Below, in pieces: positions 14,983-22,728 of a stretch of 23,314 nt of DNA; the first letter of the stretch is position 1, and each line of letters begins with the position of its first letter. The notes under the pieces are model-generated. The model saw only the letters and a program-made list of their open reading frames with translations. It was not told the origin of the DNA and did not search any database. Source of the stretch: a virus; the IMG/VR virus record IMGVR_UViG_3300020421_000150, positions 1 through 23,314 of that record; one strand, 5' to 3'. The translations under genes were made by a program, and so were the position numbers.

Positions 14983-16521
14983 ATGAAACCAAAAACTTTA
15001 GAAGAAACTAAACAACATTTTTCAGGAGATTTGCCTGCCAAGAATGAGTATTATCATTTAGGTGGGTTTGAACTAACTGCACCATACGAAGACCATGAGA
15101 CTTACAAGTCTCTTAAATGGTTAATCAATCATTTAGGTATCACACTTAAAAAAACAACATGGGGTGAAATTGCACAACTCATAAAAGATGACAAACTTCA
15201 TCCATGGAATCAATTACAATCTCAATCATTCACATATCAATACTTTCTGCCACATGGTTATACAGAAAAACCTGAGAGTCCTGAACCTGGAAAATCAGGC
15301 ATGGATTTTAAAAATGTAAATGATGTATACGAACAGATAGGTAGTCATTGTGATTTTAGTCAAGTAGATTATGAATATGAGGGCGTAAAGATAGATGCCC
15401 TAAATTCGTCTTACTATCATTCTGCAAAAGCACATTGGTTAATAGACAGTATAAGAAAAGAAGGATTGTGGAATCCTATTCAAGGTTGTATAAACGAAGG
15501 ACATGATAACAAATATAGACTTGCGATACACCCTGGTTCTGTAAGATCGGGTGTCTTCGAAATACTAGATGACCCTACATTATCTATGTGGATATGGGAT
15601 AAACATGATGTGTTACCTGGTTCAGAGTATACAATAGAACAACTTATAGAAGATGTTAGAGAAAATGAATTTACTAAGAAAGGTCATAAAAATATATCCT
15701 TTAATTATCACGATGGTTACATAGAAATATCTTGTGAAGCATCTGTTCAAACACAGTTTAGACAAAATGTATATGAGTTTAATAGAAAAGTTTCTAAACT
15801 ATGTAAAGGTAAACCATTAAACATTTACATCGGTTACGATTCTAGACATAGTGATCTTGCAGAATTGTGTAAGAAATGTCTTGCACATGGTATAAATTTT
15901 GGTTTTGGTGGCGGTGATATCAATGGTTCTATGTCAAAATGGCGACCAGAGATTAAGTTTCTTGACATCTCAAAAATACCAGAATATGATAGAGACTATG
16001 CAAATCAATCTACTGAATTTACATACAGTAGATTTCTAATACCATATCTAGAGAACTATGAAGGATTTAGTATCTTTTTAGATGATGATATACTTTTTGA
16101 AAAAAGTATCTTACCTATGTTTTACTTTTTAAATCCTGATGATGCAGTTGCATGTATACAATATGATTTTGACAAGTATGCAGAAACAAAATTTAACGGT
16201 GAAAAGAATGTTTCTTATCCGAAGAAACTTTGGTCTTCACTTATGATATTTAATAATGGTCATGAAGACTGCAAAAAACTCACACCAGAAGTAGTGAATA
16301 CTCAAACAGGTAAATATTTACATCAATTCGAATGGACAGATGCAATATCTGAAATACCAGAATGGTTTGTTTATACTGAGGGTCATGCATACACAGATAA
16401 AGTATGGCGACCTTTGGCTATACATTATACGAGAGGCGGACCTTGGATTGAAGAGATGGATACATCTGAAATACAACACCTAAATATTTACGAAAGACTA
16501 TTGAATAAACACAACAATTAA
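14983..16521 (+). CDS. Glycosyltransferase with ParB-like N-terminal part
   Basis: The 512-residue protein has two regions. Residues about 125-200 contain SAKAHWLIDSIRKEGLWNPIQG and IHPGSVRSGVFE (His183-Arg188), which resembles the ParB/sulfiredoxin-like fold as found in marine phage proteins, without evidence of nuclease or DNA function. Residues about 280-500 look like a GT-A glycosyltransferase, GT8-like: IYIGYDSR at 281, FTYSRFLIPYL before FLDDDILF (Asp367-Asp369, the likely metal/nucleotide-sugar site), then LWSSLMIFNN and LHQFEW. It would transfer a sugar from a nucleotide sugar to an unknown acceptor in the host cytoplasm. It directly follows the repeat-protein genes and precedes oxygenase genes, so a virion protein is one possible acceptor; DNA or host polysaccharide are alternatives. 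Confidence 0.75.
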   Translation: MKPKTLEETKQHFSGDLPAKNEYYHLGGFELTAPYEDHETYKSLKWLINHLGITLKKTTWGEIAQLIKDDKLHPWNQLQSQSFTYQYFLPHGYTEKPESPEPGKSGMDFKNVNDVYEQIGSHCDFSQVDYEYEGVKIDALNSSYYHSAKAHWLIDSIRKEGLWNPIQGCINEGHDNKYRLAIHPGSVRSGVFEILDDPTLSMWIWDKHDVLPGSEYTIEQLIEDVRENEFTKKGHKNISFNYHDGYIEISCEASVQTQFRQNVYEFNRKVSKLCKGKPLNIYIGYDSRHSDLAELCKKCLAHGINFGFGGGDINGSMSKWRPEIKFLDISKIPEYDRDYANQSTEFTYSRFLIPYLENYEGFSIFLDDDILFEKSILPMFYFLNPDDAVACIQYDFDKYAETKFNGEKNVSYPKKLWSSLMIFNNGHEDCKKLTPEVVNTQTGKYLHQFEWTDAISEIPEWFVYTEGHAYTDKVWRPLAIHYTRGGPWIEEMDTSEIQHLNIYERLLNKHNN

Positions 16522-16538
16522 GTTATAATGGAGTTATT

Positions 16539-17090
16539 ATGAATATGTTTATATACGATGAAAACGGCAATCTAACTATTAGAAAACCGAACGGACTAGA
16601 ATACTCGTTTAATAATACTGACAAACCTGATTTAGGTTTCGAGTATGATGTAGTAGTCTATGACGACATAGAAGTAAAAATTGTCAAATGGGAAGACAAC
16701 AAGTGCTTTGATGACCAGACAAAAATAAATCTAAACGAAACAGAAATAGATGCGATAGAAACATACATCGATAATTCTGCACCACCAGATAATGTAAATC
16801 TAAACAATCAATATTCACAAAATTTGAATAACATGTGTAAAGACTATGTTTATCAACAATGTGAGTCTTATGGTTTTACTGATATGTTAGATGTATTAGC
16901 ATCTAGTAGAGAGGGGTCAAATCATCCTTTAAGATCGGATGCAAGAAGAGTGTTAGAATATTATGATGCAGTTTGGAATGTTTATGTGAATGTTGCTAAC
17001 GAAGTTAATTCTACTAGAGAAGATGTTTTAAAAGACTTTGAACATTACTGTAGTCAAATACCAACACCTCAACAAGCATTCATTGATTAA
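16539..17090 (+). CDS. Hypothetical protein, possible tail-fiber assembly factor
   Basis: The protein has 183 residues and is acidic. The N-terminal half is beta-like (MFIYDENGNLTIRKPNGLEYSF). The C-terminal half is helical, with GFTDMLDVLASSREGSNHPLRSDARRVLEYYDAVWNVYVNV and then a VLKDFEHYCSQIPTPQQAF end. The arrangement of a helical region with an Arg/Trp-Asp-containing stretch ending in a Pro-rich tail recalls DUF4376-type tail-fiber assembly proteins, but the resemblance is weak. GGAG at 16530-16533 supports the start. The stop TAA shares its last A with the ATG of the oxygenase that follows. I treat the function as unknown. Confidence 0.7.
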   Translation: MNMFIYDENGNLTIRKPNGLEYSFNNTDKPDLGFEYDVVVYDDIEVKIVKWEDNKCFDDQTKINLNETEIDAIETYIDNSAPPDNVNLNNQYSQNLNNMCKDYVYQQCESYGFTDMLDVLASSREGSNHPLRSDARRVLEYYDAVWNVYVNVANEVNSTREDVLKDFEHYCSQIPTPQQAFID

Positions 17091-17812
17091 TGAAATCTTT
17101 AGAGATAGTAAAGGTTGACAAACCTTTTCATATTGATAAACTACCTTTAGATAAAGTATATGTCTTAGATGATTATCTAGAACAATCTTTACATCGTTTT
17201 TTAGATCAAAAATTATCTAATCAACCTACTTGGTCGAAAACAAATTCAGTGAGAGGTAAAAGTGCAACAGGATTGCCTCACCATCAGTTTTGGGGAACAA
17301 GTTTTTTTAGAAGTAATAAAGATGGTAATATGGTACCAGATACACCTATACAATACACATATCTCCCTAAATGGTTTAATAGAAAAATCATGACAGACTT
17401 TGGTTTTAAATGGACTAGATTTCAGTATATGGGGACAAATTCTCAAACACATGGTCAACATGGCACAACACATAGTGATTGTGATGAAAGAGATGATTAC
17501 AATCTATCCTTTTTATATTACTATAATACATTCTGGAATCCTAGTTGGGGTGGCACATTAAGATTTTATGATGAACCACAACAAGGTCTTGATGGTAGAG
17601 ATGAACATATAAAAAATCATCAGATAGGTGAAGTAGAATTTTTGCCTAATAGATTGTTGATGTTTGACGGAAGAATACCACACGGCGCAGATGCACCAAA
17701 TGAAAGAGCCAGATATGCAGATAGAAAATCAATAGTATTGAGAGGTGACGAGGTCGAACTCGTAGACAAAGAAGAATTTTATAATGCCAACGATAGACTT
17801 TACAACTTTTAA
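17090..17812 (+). CDS. 2OG-Fe(II) oxygenase, prolyl-hydroxylase-like
   Basis: The 240-residue protein has the elements of a 2-oxoglutarate/Fe(II) dioxygenase. His128 and Asp130 form the HxD pair (THSDCDE). They are followed by LSFLYYYN and WGGTLRFYDE, the distal His198 is in LLMFDGRIPHGADAP, and a basic 2OG-binding segment ADRKSIVLR contains Arg212. This layout is that of the prolyl 4-hydroxylase-like group, though the substrate cannot be read from sequence. Such enzymes couple oxidation of 2-oxoglutarate to hydroxylation of a protein side chain or small molecule. The ATG overlaps the preceding stop by one base and the 3' end overlaps the next gene by 29 bases, implying coupled translation. 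The adjacent proline-rich repeat proteins are attractive candidate substrates. Confidence 0.82.
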   Translation: MKSLEIVKVDKPFHIDKLPLDKVYVLDDYLEQSLHRFLDQKLSNQPTWSKTNSVRGKSATGLPHHQFWGTSFFRSNKDGNMVPDTPIQYTYLPKWFNRKIMTDFGFKWTRFQYMGTNSQTHGQHGTTHSDCDERDDYNLSFLYYYNTFWNPSWGGTLRFYDEPQQGLDGRDEHIKNHQIGEVEFLPNRLLMFDGRIPHGADAPNERARYADRKSIVLRGDEVELVDKEEFYNANDRLYNF

Positions 17813-18626
17813 CGAAGACAGTTTAAAAGATTTCAAACCAGTTCTTGCAAAGAACTTGTTGCCTGATTGGTGGAAAAAAATGAAAGTCAATCAAGCTATC
17901 AGAGGAAAATTTGTTCAAACAATTCGTGCTTGTCCAGCGATGCATGATTGGACAAAATCGGGTTGGTATATTGTCAGTAATAGAGACATGAGAGTCTTAG
18001 TCGGTGCTGACCACGAATCTGAAAACAGCACAAATTATATAACAGGTGATACGAAAAAAGGAAACTACAATTCACCGTCACATCCATCAGAACAGATGGA
18101 CAATGCATTTGAATATCTAGGTGGTGATAATCCAGTAAGAGATGCCTTTAAAATGAGAAGTGCATGGAATATCAAGACACCACCAGGATATTCTTGTTTC
18201 TATGTAGACCCATTTCTACACCAAAACAAATTCTTTTCGACATGGCATGGCATAATAGATACAGATACATTCAACACTAATTATGATAACTCACAAATAA
18301 TATTTTATCCTAAAGTAGACCACTCGTTTACAATTTTAGCAGGCACACCATTAGTTCAAATAATACCGTTCAAAAGGGAAGAATGGGTCGCAACATATCA
18401 ATTGAAAGATGCTAAAACATGGCACGACAATAGAAGTAAATATACTGCACATGATGAGATGCCAACAATGGATGAACAAGGTAGAACTAAATACGATGAG
18501 ATGAAAGAGGGCGGTAAAATGGGACCTTATCGAATAGAAGGATACTGGAAAGAGAAAGGTCAGTTTTACGGTGAAGAAGAACCACCACCAGAGTGTCCTT
18601 TTCATAAAGGTAAAGATAATGATTAG
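17784..18626 (+). CDS. Hypothetical protein between two oxygenases
   Basis: The 280-residue protein is one I do not recognise with confidence. An early LLPDWWKKMK, then FVQTIRACPAMHDWTKSGWYIV, a middle SAWNIKTPPGYSCFYVDPF and STWHGIIDTDTF, followed by IIFYPK and AGTPLVQIIPF, suggest a beta-rich jelly-roll-like core. The C-terminus is hydrophilic (YGEEEPPPECPFHKG). It starts 29 bases inside the preceding oxygenase gene. No good Shine-Dalgarno is visible, but the conserved-looking LLPDWW lies just after this start and there is no better upstream choice. Its stop is overlapped by the start of the second oxygenase. Sandwiched between two oxygenases, it may be part of the same modification pathway, or another cupin-type enzyme; that is inference. 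Confidence 0.75.
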   Translation: MPTIDFTTFNEDSLKDFKPVLAKNLLPDWWKKMKVNQAIRGKFVQTIRACPAMHDWTKSGWYIVSNRDMRVLVGADHESENSTNYITGDTKKGNYNSPSHPSEQMDNAFEYLGGDNPVRDAFKMRSAWNIKTPPGYSCFYVDPFLHQNKFFSTWHGIIDTDTFNTNYDNSQIIFYPKVDHSFTILAGTPLVQIIPFKREEWVATYQLKDAKTWHDNRSKYTAHDEMPTMDEQGRTKYDEMKEGGKMGPYRIEGYWKEKGQFYGEEEPPPECPFHKGKDND

Positions 18627-19293
18627 ATTAGTATTTCCAGCATATGTTCTCATAAAACAATATCTTACTAAAGATATAAACTCAGAGATTACACCAGAGT
18701 ATATGGTCGCATTGAAAGATGAAATCGATGCAATGAGAAGAAGAGACCCAACAGGTAGAAACATATCAAATAGAAATGGTTGGCAATCAGTAGATGGTGT
18801 TGATAGAAATCCTGTTTTTATTCGTGCGTTGAGACAAATCAAAAGAGAATTTAGAGACGAACTTTGTCCCTTTCTCGGTATAGAAAAGAATACATCAAAT
18901 GTAGAGTTGCATAACTCGTGGGCAAATATTAATTATCCAGGCGCTTGGAACGCACCACACTTGCATAATGGTTGTTTTTATTCAGGTGTATTCTTTATTC
19001 ATGCTGACGGTGACGAGGGTGATTTTAGAGCTATAGATACAGACCATAAAATAGTTTCAAACTTTCCTGCATCTCAACAGAGAATATGGGAGTCAATGCC
19101 AATCGCACCTAAAACTGGTGATCTATATCTATTTCCTAGTGGTCTCATGCATATGGTTGAACCTAATTTGACAGACAAAGATAGATATAGTATATCTTTT
19201 AACTTTGATGTATCTGGCGGAGTCGCTAGAGAAAACATAAAAAATCCTGATTTAGACTTTGAGATAGACGAAAACGGCGACATGATTTACTAA
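18619..19293 (+). CDS. 2OG-Fe(II) oxygenase (PF13759-like)
   Basis: I start this at the ATG at 18619 (224 aa): it overlaps the preceding stop and has AAAGG at 18606-18610, while the upstream ATG at 18571 lies deep in the previous gene. The pattern fits the putative 2OG-Fe(II) oxygenase family seen widely in marine T4-like phages: SWANINYPGAWNAPHLHNG (His114, His116), then CFYSGVFFIHAD with GDFRA, IAPKTGDLYLFPSGLMHMVEP (His178), and the 2OG-contact RYSISFNF (Arg189). The reaction would be 2OG-dependent hydroxylation; the substrate is unknown. It belongs to a different subfamily from the 17090 oxygenase, so two distinct hydroxylations may be encoded here. Confidence 0.82.
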   Translation: MIRLVFPAYVLIKQYLTKDINSEITPEYMVALKDEIDAMRRRDPTGRNISNRNGWQSVDGVDRNPVFIRALRQIKREFRDELCPFLGIEKNTSNVELHNSWANINYPGAWNAPHLHNGCFYSGVFFIHADGDEGDFRAIDTDHKIVSNFPASQQRIWESMPIAPKTGDLYLFPSGLMHMVEPNLTDKDRYSISFNFDVSGGVARENIKNPDLDFEIDENGDMIY

Positions 19294-19296
19294 ATA
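19289..19296 (+). promoter_or_regulatory. Weak late-promoter-like ACTAAATA
   Basis: Six of eight bases match and it includes the upstream stop. Its context matches that of the 3485 promoter closely (TAAATAGTTTTATGG there, TAAATAGTTCTATGG here), with the predicted start again on the A of the ATG and no Shine-Dalgarno. Confidence 0.3.
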
Positions 19297-19301
19297 GTTC
19301 T

Positions 19302-19562
19302 ATGGACATTACAGTAAATCCCGAAGTTCTTTGGAACATAATTCTTACAATCTTTGTGTTACCATTAGGTTTCCTTGTTCGTTCTATATTAGGAGAACAA
19401 AAAAGACTTGATATACTCATCAATAAAACTAGAGAAGAGATAGCCAAAGATTATGTAACCAGAGAAAGTATGGAAGCGACTTTCGAAAGACTCATGGACT
19501 CTATAGATAAGATAGATGAGAAAATAGATAGACTTCAACAAAGAACTTATTTTCAAGAATAG
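19302..19562 (+). CDS. Small membrane-anchored coiled-coil protein
   Basis: The protein has 86 residues. Residues about 9-30 (VLWNIILTIFVLPLGFLVRSIL) form one probable membrane segment near the N-terminus. The rest is charged and helical, with heptad-like spacing of Leu, Ile and Met over residues 35-80 (ERLMDSIDKIDEKIDRLQQR), suggesting a coiled coil. Proteins of this shape are common in marine T4-like genomes. Roles in lysis (holin- or spanin-like) or in the virion are possible, but no family motif is visible. There is no Shine-Dalgarno, and the start is preceded by a degenerate late-promoter sequence. It sits between the oxygenases and the neck genes. Confidence 0.75.
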   Translation: MDITVNPEVLWNIILTIFVLPLGFLVRSILGEQKRLDILINKTREEIAKDYVTRESMEATFERLMDSIDKIDEKIDRLQQRTYFQE

Positions 19563-19568
19563 AATTCA

Positions 19569-19576
19569 CATAAATA
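19569..19576 (+). promoter_or_regulatory. Late promoter candidate CATAAATA in front of gp13
   Basis: One mismatch from the late octamer, located in the gap between the genes at 19302 and 19601. The predicted start near 19582 lies inside the 5' arm of the hairpin at 19576-19600. Confidence 0.6.
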
Positions 19577-19600
19577 GTAATATTAGACAGGAATATTACT
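19576..19600 (+). promoter_or_regulatory. Hairpin over the gp13 ribosome site
   Basis: AGTAATATT (19576-19584) and AATATTACT (19592-19600) are perfectly complementary, with the loop AGACAGG (19585-19591). The Shine-Dalgarno-like AGG/AGGA sits in the loop and its 3' border, and the ATG follows the stem directly. Read-through transcripts can form it; transcripts begun at the late promoter at 19569 would lack most of the 5' arm. Confidence 0.65.
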
Positions 19601-20416
19601 ATGGCATCACCAAATAGCAAAGCAACATTAAAAGAGTATATTAAGAGAGCTCTCGGTGCACCCGTTCTAGAAATCAATGTCGATGATGACCAACTTGATG
19701 ATAGAATAGACGAATCACTACAATACTTTCATCAGTATCATTATGAGGGTTCTATGAAGATGTATCTTAAACACAAGATTACAGATACAAAAATAACAGG
19801 TATGAAGTCAAACGAAGACTTCACTGAATCTTCAGCAGGAACTCATGCATACAATGATGAAACTTTTAAACAACAACAAAATTATGTAGTATTACCTGAT
19901 TTTGTAATGGCAGTTATGAATATCTTTCCTTTTAATGATAAACATAACTTGAATATGTTTGATTTAAGGTATCAATTGAGACTCAATGACTTATATGATT
20001 TAACTGCAACGAATGTATTATATTACGAAATGGTGCAACAACATATAAGATTACTAGATAACATTTTAGTTGGTCGACAACCTATCAGATTTAATCAACA
20101 TCAAAATAGATTATACTTAGATATGGATGTAGATATGATAAACAGCAATGAGTTTATAATTATAGAGTGTTATAGAAAGCTTGACCCGACAGACTTCACA
20201 GATATCTACAATGATATGTGGTTAAAAAAATATGCAACTGCAAAAGTCAAATATCAGTGGGGAGAAAACTTATCTAAGTTTCAAGGTATCGCATTACCTG
20301 GTGGTGTGACACTTGATGGTCAACAATTAAAAACAGAAGCGCAAGAAGAAATAACAAGACTAGAAGAAGAAGCAAGACTCAATCATGACATGTTACCTAT
20401 GGACATGATAGGATAG
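19601..20416 (+). CDS. 13: Neck protein gp13 homolog (head completion)
   Basis: The 271-residue protein matches the T4 gp13 type: an N-terminal helical segment LKEYIKRALGAPVLEINVDDDQLDDRIDESLQYFHQYHYEG, the middle YVVLPDFVMAVMNIFPF, and a C-terminal FIIIECYRKLDPTDFTDIYNDMWLKKYATAKVKYQWGENLSKF. In T4 gp13 and gp14 form the neck that closes the filled head and joins it to the tail; T4 gp13 has 309 residues. It heads the gp13-gp14-gp15-gp16-gp17 series, whose order is that of T4. Its ribosome site is held in a hairpin (19576-19600), with a late promoter directly upstream. Confidence 0.93.
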   Translation: MASPNSKATLKEYIKRALGAPVLEINVDDDQLDDRIDESLQYFHQYHYEGSMKMYLKHKITDTKITGMKSNEDFTESSAGTHAYNDETFKQQQNYVVLPDFVMAVMNIFPFNDKHNLNMFDLRYQLRLNDLYDLTATNVLYYEMVQQHIRLLDNILVGRQPIRFNQHQNRLYLDMDVDMINSNEFIIIECYRKLDPTDFTDIYNDMWLKKYATAKVKYQWGENLSKFQGIALPGGVTLDGQQLKTEAQEEITRLEEEARLNHDMLPMDMIG

Positions 20417-20420
20417 TGAT

Positions 20421-21275
20421 ATGCCAACAAATGTATTTTTTAATCATGCAGTCCAGACAGAACAACACTTATACGAAGATTTAGTTGTTGAATCCCTACG
20501 CATGTATGGGCATAATGTCTTTTATCTGCCAAGAGAAGTAATCGAAGAAGATTCGATTTTAAATGAAGATGTGCAATCTAAATTTGGTGATTCTTATCAA
20601 GTTGAAATGTATATCGAGAACACCGATGGTTTCGAGGGTGAGGGTGATCTCATGTCTAAGTTTGGTGTTCAAATCAGAGACCAAGCAACATTTATTATTT
20701 CTCTAAGAACATGGGAAAGATTCGTATCATTAGATTCAAATCTTGCAACATCATTTAGACCTAACGAGGGTGATCTCATATACTTCCCGTTATCAGGTTC
20801 TATGTTCGAAATTAAGTTTGTAGAACACGAAGACCCATTCTATCAAGTCGGTAAATTATTTGTATTTAAGATGACATGTGAACTGTTTGAATACAGTCAA
20901 GAAGATTTTGATACAGGCATTGGCGATATCGATATTATCGAAGACGAACAAGCATACACAACTGTTATGACTATGGCTAGTGGTAATAATAAAGACTTTG
21001 TAGTAAATGAAAACATAACAAAAGGTGGCACTGTAGTTGGTGAAGTAGTAGCATGGAATAATATCACAAGTAAACTAACAATCAAAGATGTCACAACAAC
21101 ACTTGCAACTACAGATGTATTGATAGGTGCTACATCAACTGCACAATATACCATTAATTCTATAGACGATAGAATGGTGTTTAGTAACGATGCAGCTGCA
21201 CAAAATAAAGACTTCGAAGACCAAGATTCAAATTATCTTGATCTATCTGAAACCAATCCGTTCGGAGAACCATAA
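20421..21275 (+). CDS. 14: Neck protein gp14 homolog (head completion)
   Basis: The 284-residue protein begins MPTNVFFNHAVQTEQHLYEDLVVESLRMYG, the typical gp14 opening. It continues with VFYLPREVIEEDSILNEDVQSKFGDSYQVEMYIEN and FGVQIRDQATFIISLRTWERF. With gp13 it builds the neck. The protein is somewhat longer than T4 gp14 (256). The difference is likely the ~75-residue insert at about 178-254, rich in Thr, Val and Asn (FVVNENITKGGTVVGEVVAW), which resembles a small beta domain. The conserved-looking end (DFEDQDSNYLDLSETNPFGE) follows it. It starts four bases after gp13 and overlaps gp15 by one base. Confidence 0.93.
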   Translation: MPTNVFFNHAVQTEQHLYEDLVVESLRMYGHNVFYLPREVIEEDSILNEDVQSKFGDSYQVEMYIENTDGFEGEGDLMSKFGVQIRDQATFIISLRTWERFVSLDSNLATSFRPNEGDLIYFPLSGSMFEIKFVEHEDPFYQVGKLFVFKMTCELFEYSQEDFDTGIGDIDIIEDEQAYTTVMTMASGNNKDFVVNENITKGGTVVGEVVAWNNITSKLTIKDVTTTLATTDVLIGATSTAQYTINSIDDRMVFSNDAAAQNKDFEDQDSNYLDLSETNPFGEP

Positions 21276-22330
21276 TGTTTGGTACCTATTTTTATAACGA
21301 AACAATTAAAAGATGTGTATCTGTTTTTGGCACATTGTTTAATAATGTAGATGTAAAGAAAGTAAAATCTGATGGCACTGTATTGTCTCAGTTTAGAGTT
21401 CCTATATCTTATGGTCCTAAACAAAAATTTTTAGATAGACTTGCAGAAGAACCAAATCTATCAGATAGAAATAGAAGTGCGATTACATTACCTCGTATGG
21501 CATTTGAACTTACAGGTTTTGAATATGATGCACAGAGACAACAGAATAAATTAATCAGATCAATCAAGAATCAATATGAAGCAGATGGTAAAAGAGGATT
21601 TCAATACGCACCTGCACCATACAATTTAAACTTTACACTATCTATTCTTGCAAAGAATATGAACGAAGCATTACAGATAGTAGAACAGATTATACCATAC
21701 TTTCAACCAGAATACACAGTCACAATGAAAATGGTTGATGGTATACCTGACAATAGAGATGTGCCAGTAGTTTTGAATGGTGTATCTTTTTCAGATGAGT
21801 ATGAGGGTAGTTTCGAAGATAGAAGAATTATAGAATACACTCTTGATTTTCAAATGAAAACATACTTCTTCGGACCTATCTACACAGGTAGAATGATTAA
21901 AAATGTTATTGAAAGAACTTACATACCAAGTGGTGAATTTACAACAGACACAGGATTTACTACAACACAAATCGATAGTGCAGGTCTAGTCAAAGAAGTT
22001 AAACACTATGAACCTGCATTCGGTGAAGTTGCAAATGCAGTGTCTAGTAATACCACGGTTACTTTTGATACTGCAATAAATACTAAGATAGCAGTAGGCA
22101 ATGAAGTATTCGGAACAAACTTAACAACTAATCCGACTGTTTCATCTATCGCAAATGATAAGAAGTCTATTGTTGTAAGTGGTGCAATAACAATACCTGC
22201 AAACACTACATTAAAATTTGTAGGTTCTGTTGACCCAACAGATACATTTGTTGTTGCAGAGAATGTGACATTTTATGATGATGGTGCTGATGATACATTT
22301 AGTGAGAATCAGACCGAAGATGCAAGTTAA
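21275..22330 (+). CDS. 15: Tail sheath stabiliser/completion protein gp15 homolog
   Basis: The 351-residue protein has a gp15 core over residues 1-~250: MFGTYFYNETIKRCVSVFGTLFNNVDVKK, then PISYGPKQKFLDRL, LPRMAFELTGFEYDAQRQQNKL, PAPYNLNFTLSILAKNMNEALQIVEQIIPYF and DRRIIEYTLDFQMKTYFFGP. In T4 gp15 (272 aa) caps the tail tube and sheath and is the site of head joining. Here ~100 extra residues follow, containing IAVGNEVFGTNLTTNPTVSSI and ITIPANTTLKF, a strand-rich motif widespread in phage fiber and structural proteins. The end is acidic (DDGADDTFSENQTED). It overlaps gp14 by one base, and gp16 starts two bases after its stop. Confidence 0.93.
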   Translation: MFGTYFYNETIKRCVSVFGTLFNNVDVKKVKSDGTVLSQFRVPISYGPKQKFLDRLAEEPNLSDRNRSAITLPRMAFELTGFEYDAQRQQNKLIRSIKNQYEADGKRGFQYAPAPYNLNFTLSILAKNMNEALQIVEQIIPYFQPEYTVTMKMVDGIPDNRDVPVVLNGVSFSDEYEGSFEDRRIIEYTLDFQMKTYFFGPIYTGRMIKNVIERTYIPSGEFTTDTGFTTTQIDSAGLVKEVKHYEPAFGEVANAVSSNTTVTFDTAINTKIAVGNEVFGTNLTTNPTVSSIANDKKSIVVSGAITIPANTTLKFVGSVDPTDTFVVAENVTFYDDGADDTFSENQTEDAS

Positions 22331-22332
22331 TT

Positions 22333-22728
22333 ATGGCAAAAGAAATAGATCAAAAATTAGATGATATTCTAAATATCGAATCAGATATAAAAGAAAAAAC
22401 ACAAGTAGTAAAACTGCCTGAAAGGTCTGAGAATATTGAAACTGATTATAGATATGCAAGAGAAAATCTATATGGTTTAGTAGAGAGAGGTCAAGATGCT
22501 ATTGATGGCATACTACAACTATCTAAAGAAACAGAACACCCTAGAGCTTACGAAGTTGCAGGTCAATTAATTAAAACTGTAGGAGAAACAGCAGAGAAAC
22601 TTATCGATCTACAACAAAAATTGAAAAAACTAGAAGATGAAGAACAGAAAGTAGGCACTCAACATAATCATTTGTATGTCGGTTCAACATCAGAGTTGCA
22701 GAAGTTTCTTAAAAAAAATAAAGACTAA
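22333..22728 (+). CDS. 16: Small terminase subunit gp16 homolog
   Basis: The 131-residue protein, somewhat shorter than T4 gp16 (164), has the all-helical layout expected: an N-terminal acidic part, the conserved-looking DYRYARENLYGLVERGQDAIDGILQLSKETEHPRAYEVAGQLIKTVGETAEKLIDLQQKLKKL that forms the central coiled-coil oligomerisation hairpin, and a short C-terminus with LYVGSTSELQKFLKK. It would form the ring that regulates the gp17 motor and selects DNA for packaging. Its stop overlaps the ATG of the large subunit by one base (TAATG), the usual arrangement for this pair. The call rests on motif pattern and position. Confidence 0.92.
   Translation: MAKEIDQKLDDILNIESDIKEKTQVVKLPERSENIETDYRYARENLYGLVERGQDAIDGILQLSKETEHPRAYEVAGQLIKTVGETAEKLIDLQQKLKKLEDEEQKVGTQHNHLYVGSTSELQKFLKKNKD

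Noticed and set aside
16501-16529. Sigma70-like promoter TTGAAT-17-TATAAT before the gene at 16539
   Set aside because: Only four of six -35 bases match. The predicted start would remove the GGAG ribosome site, and AT-rich DNA gives such matches by chance.
18571-18618. Upstream ATG at 18571 as start of the second oxygenase
   Set aside because: It would overlap the previous gene by 56 bases and add 16 residues with no family resemblance. The ATG at 18619 has AAAGG in good position and overlaps the stop.
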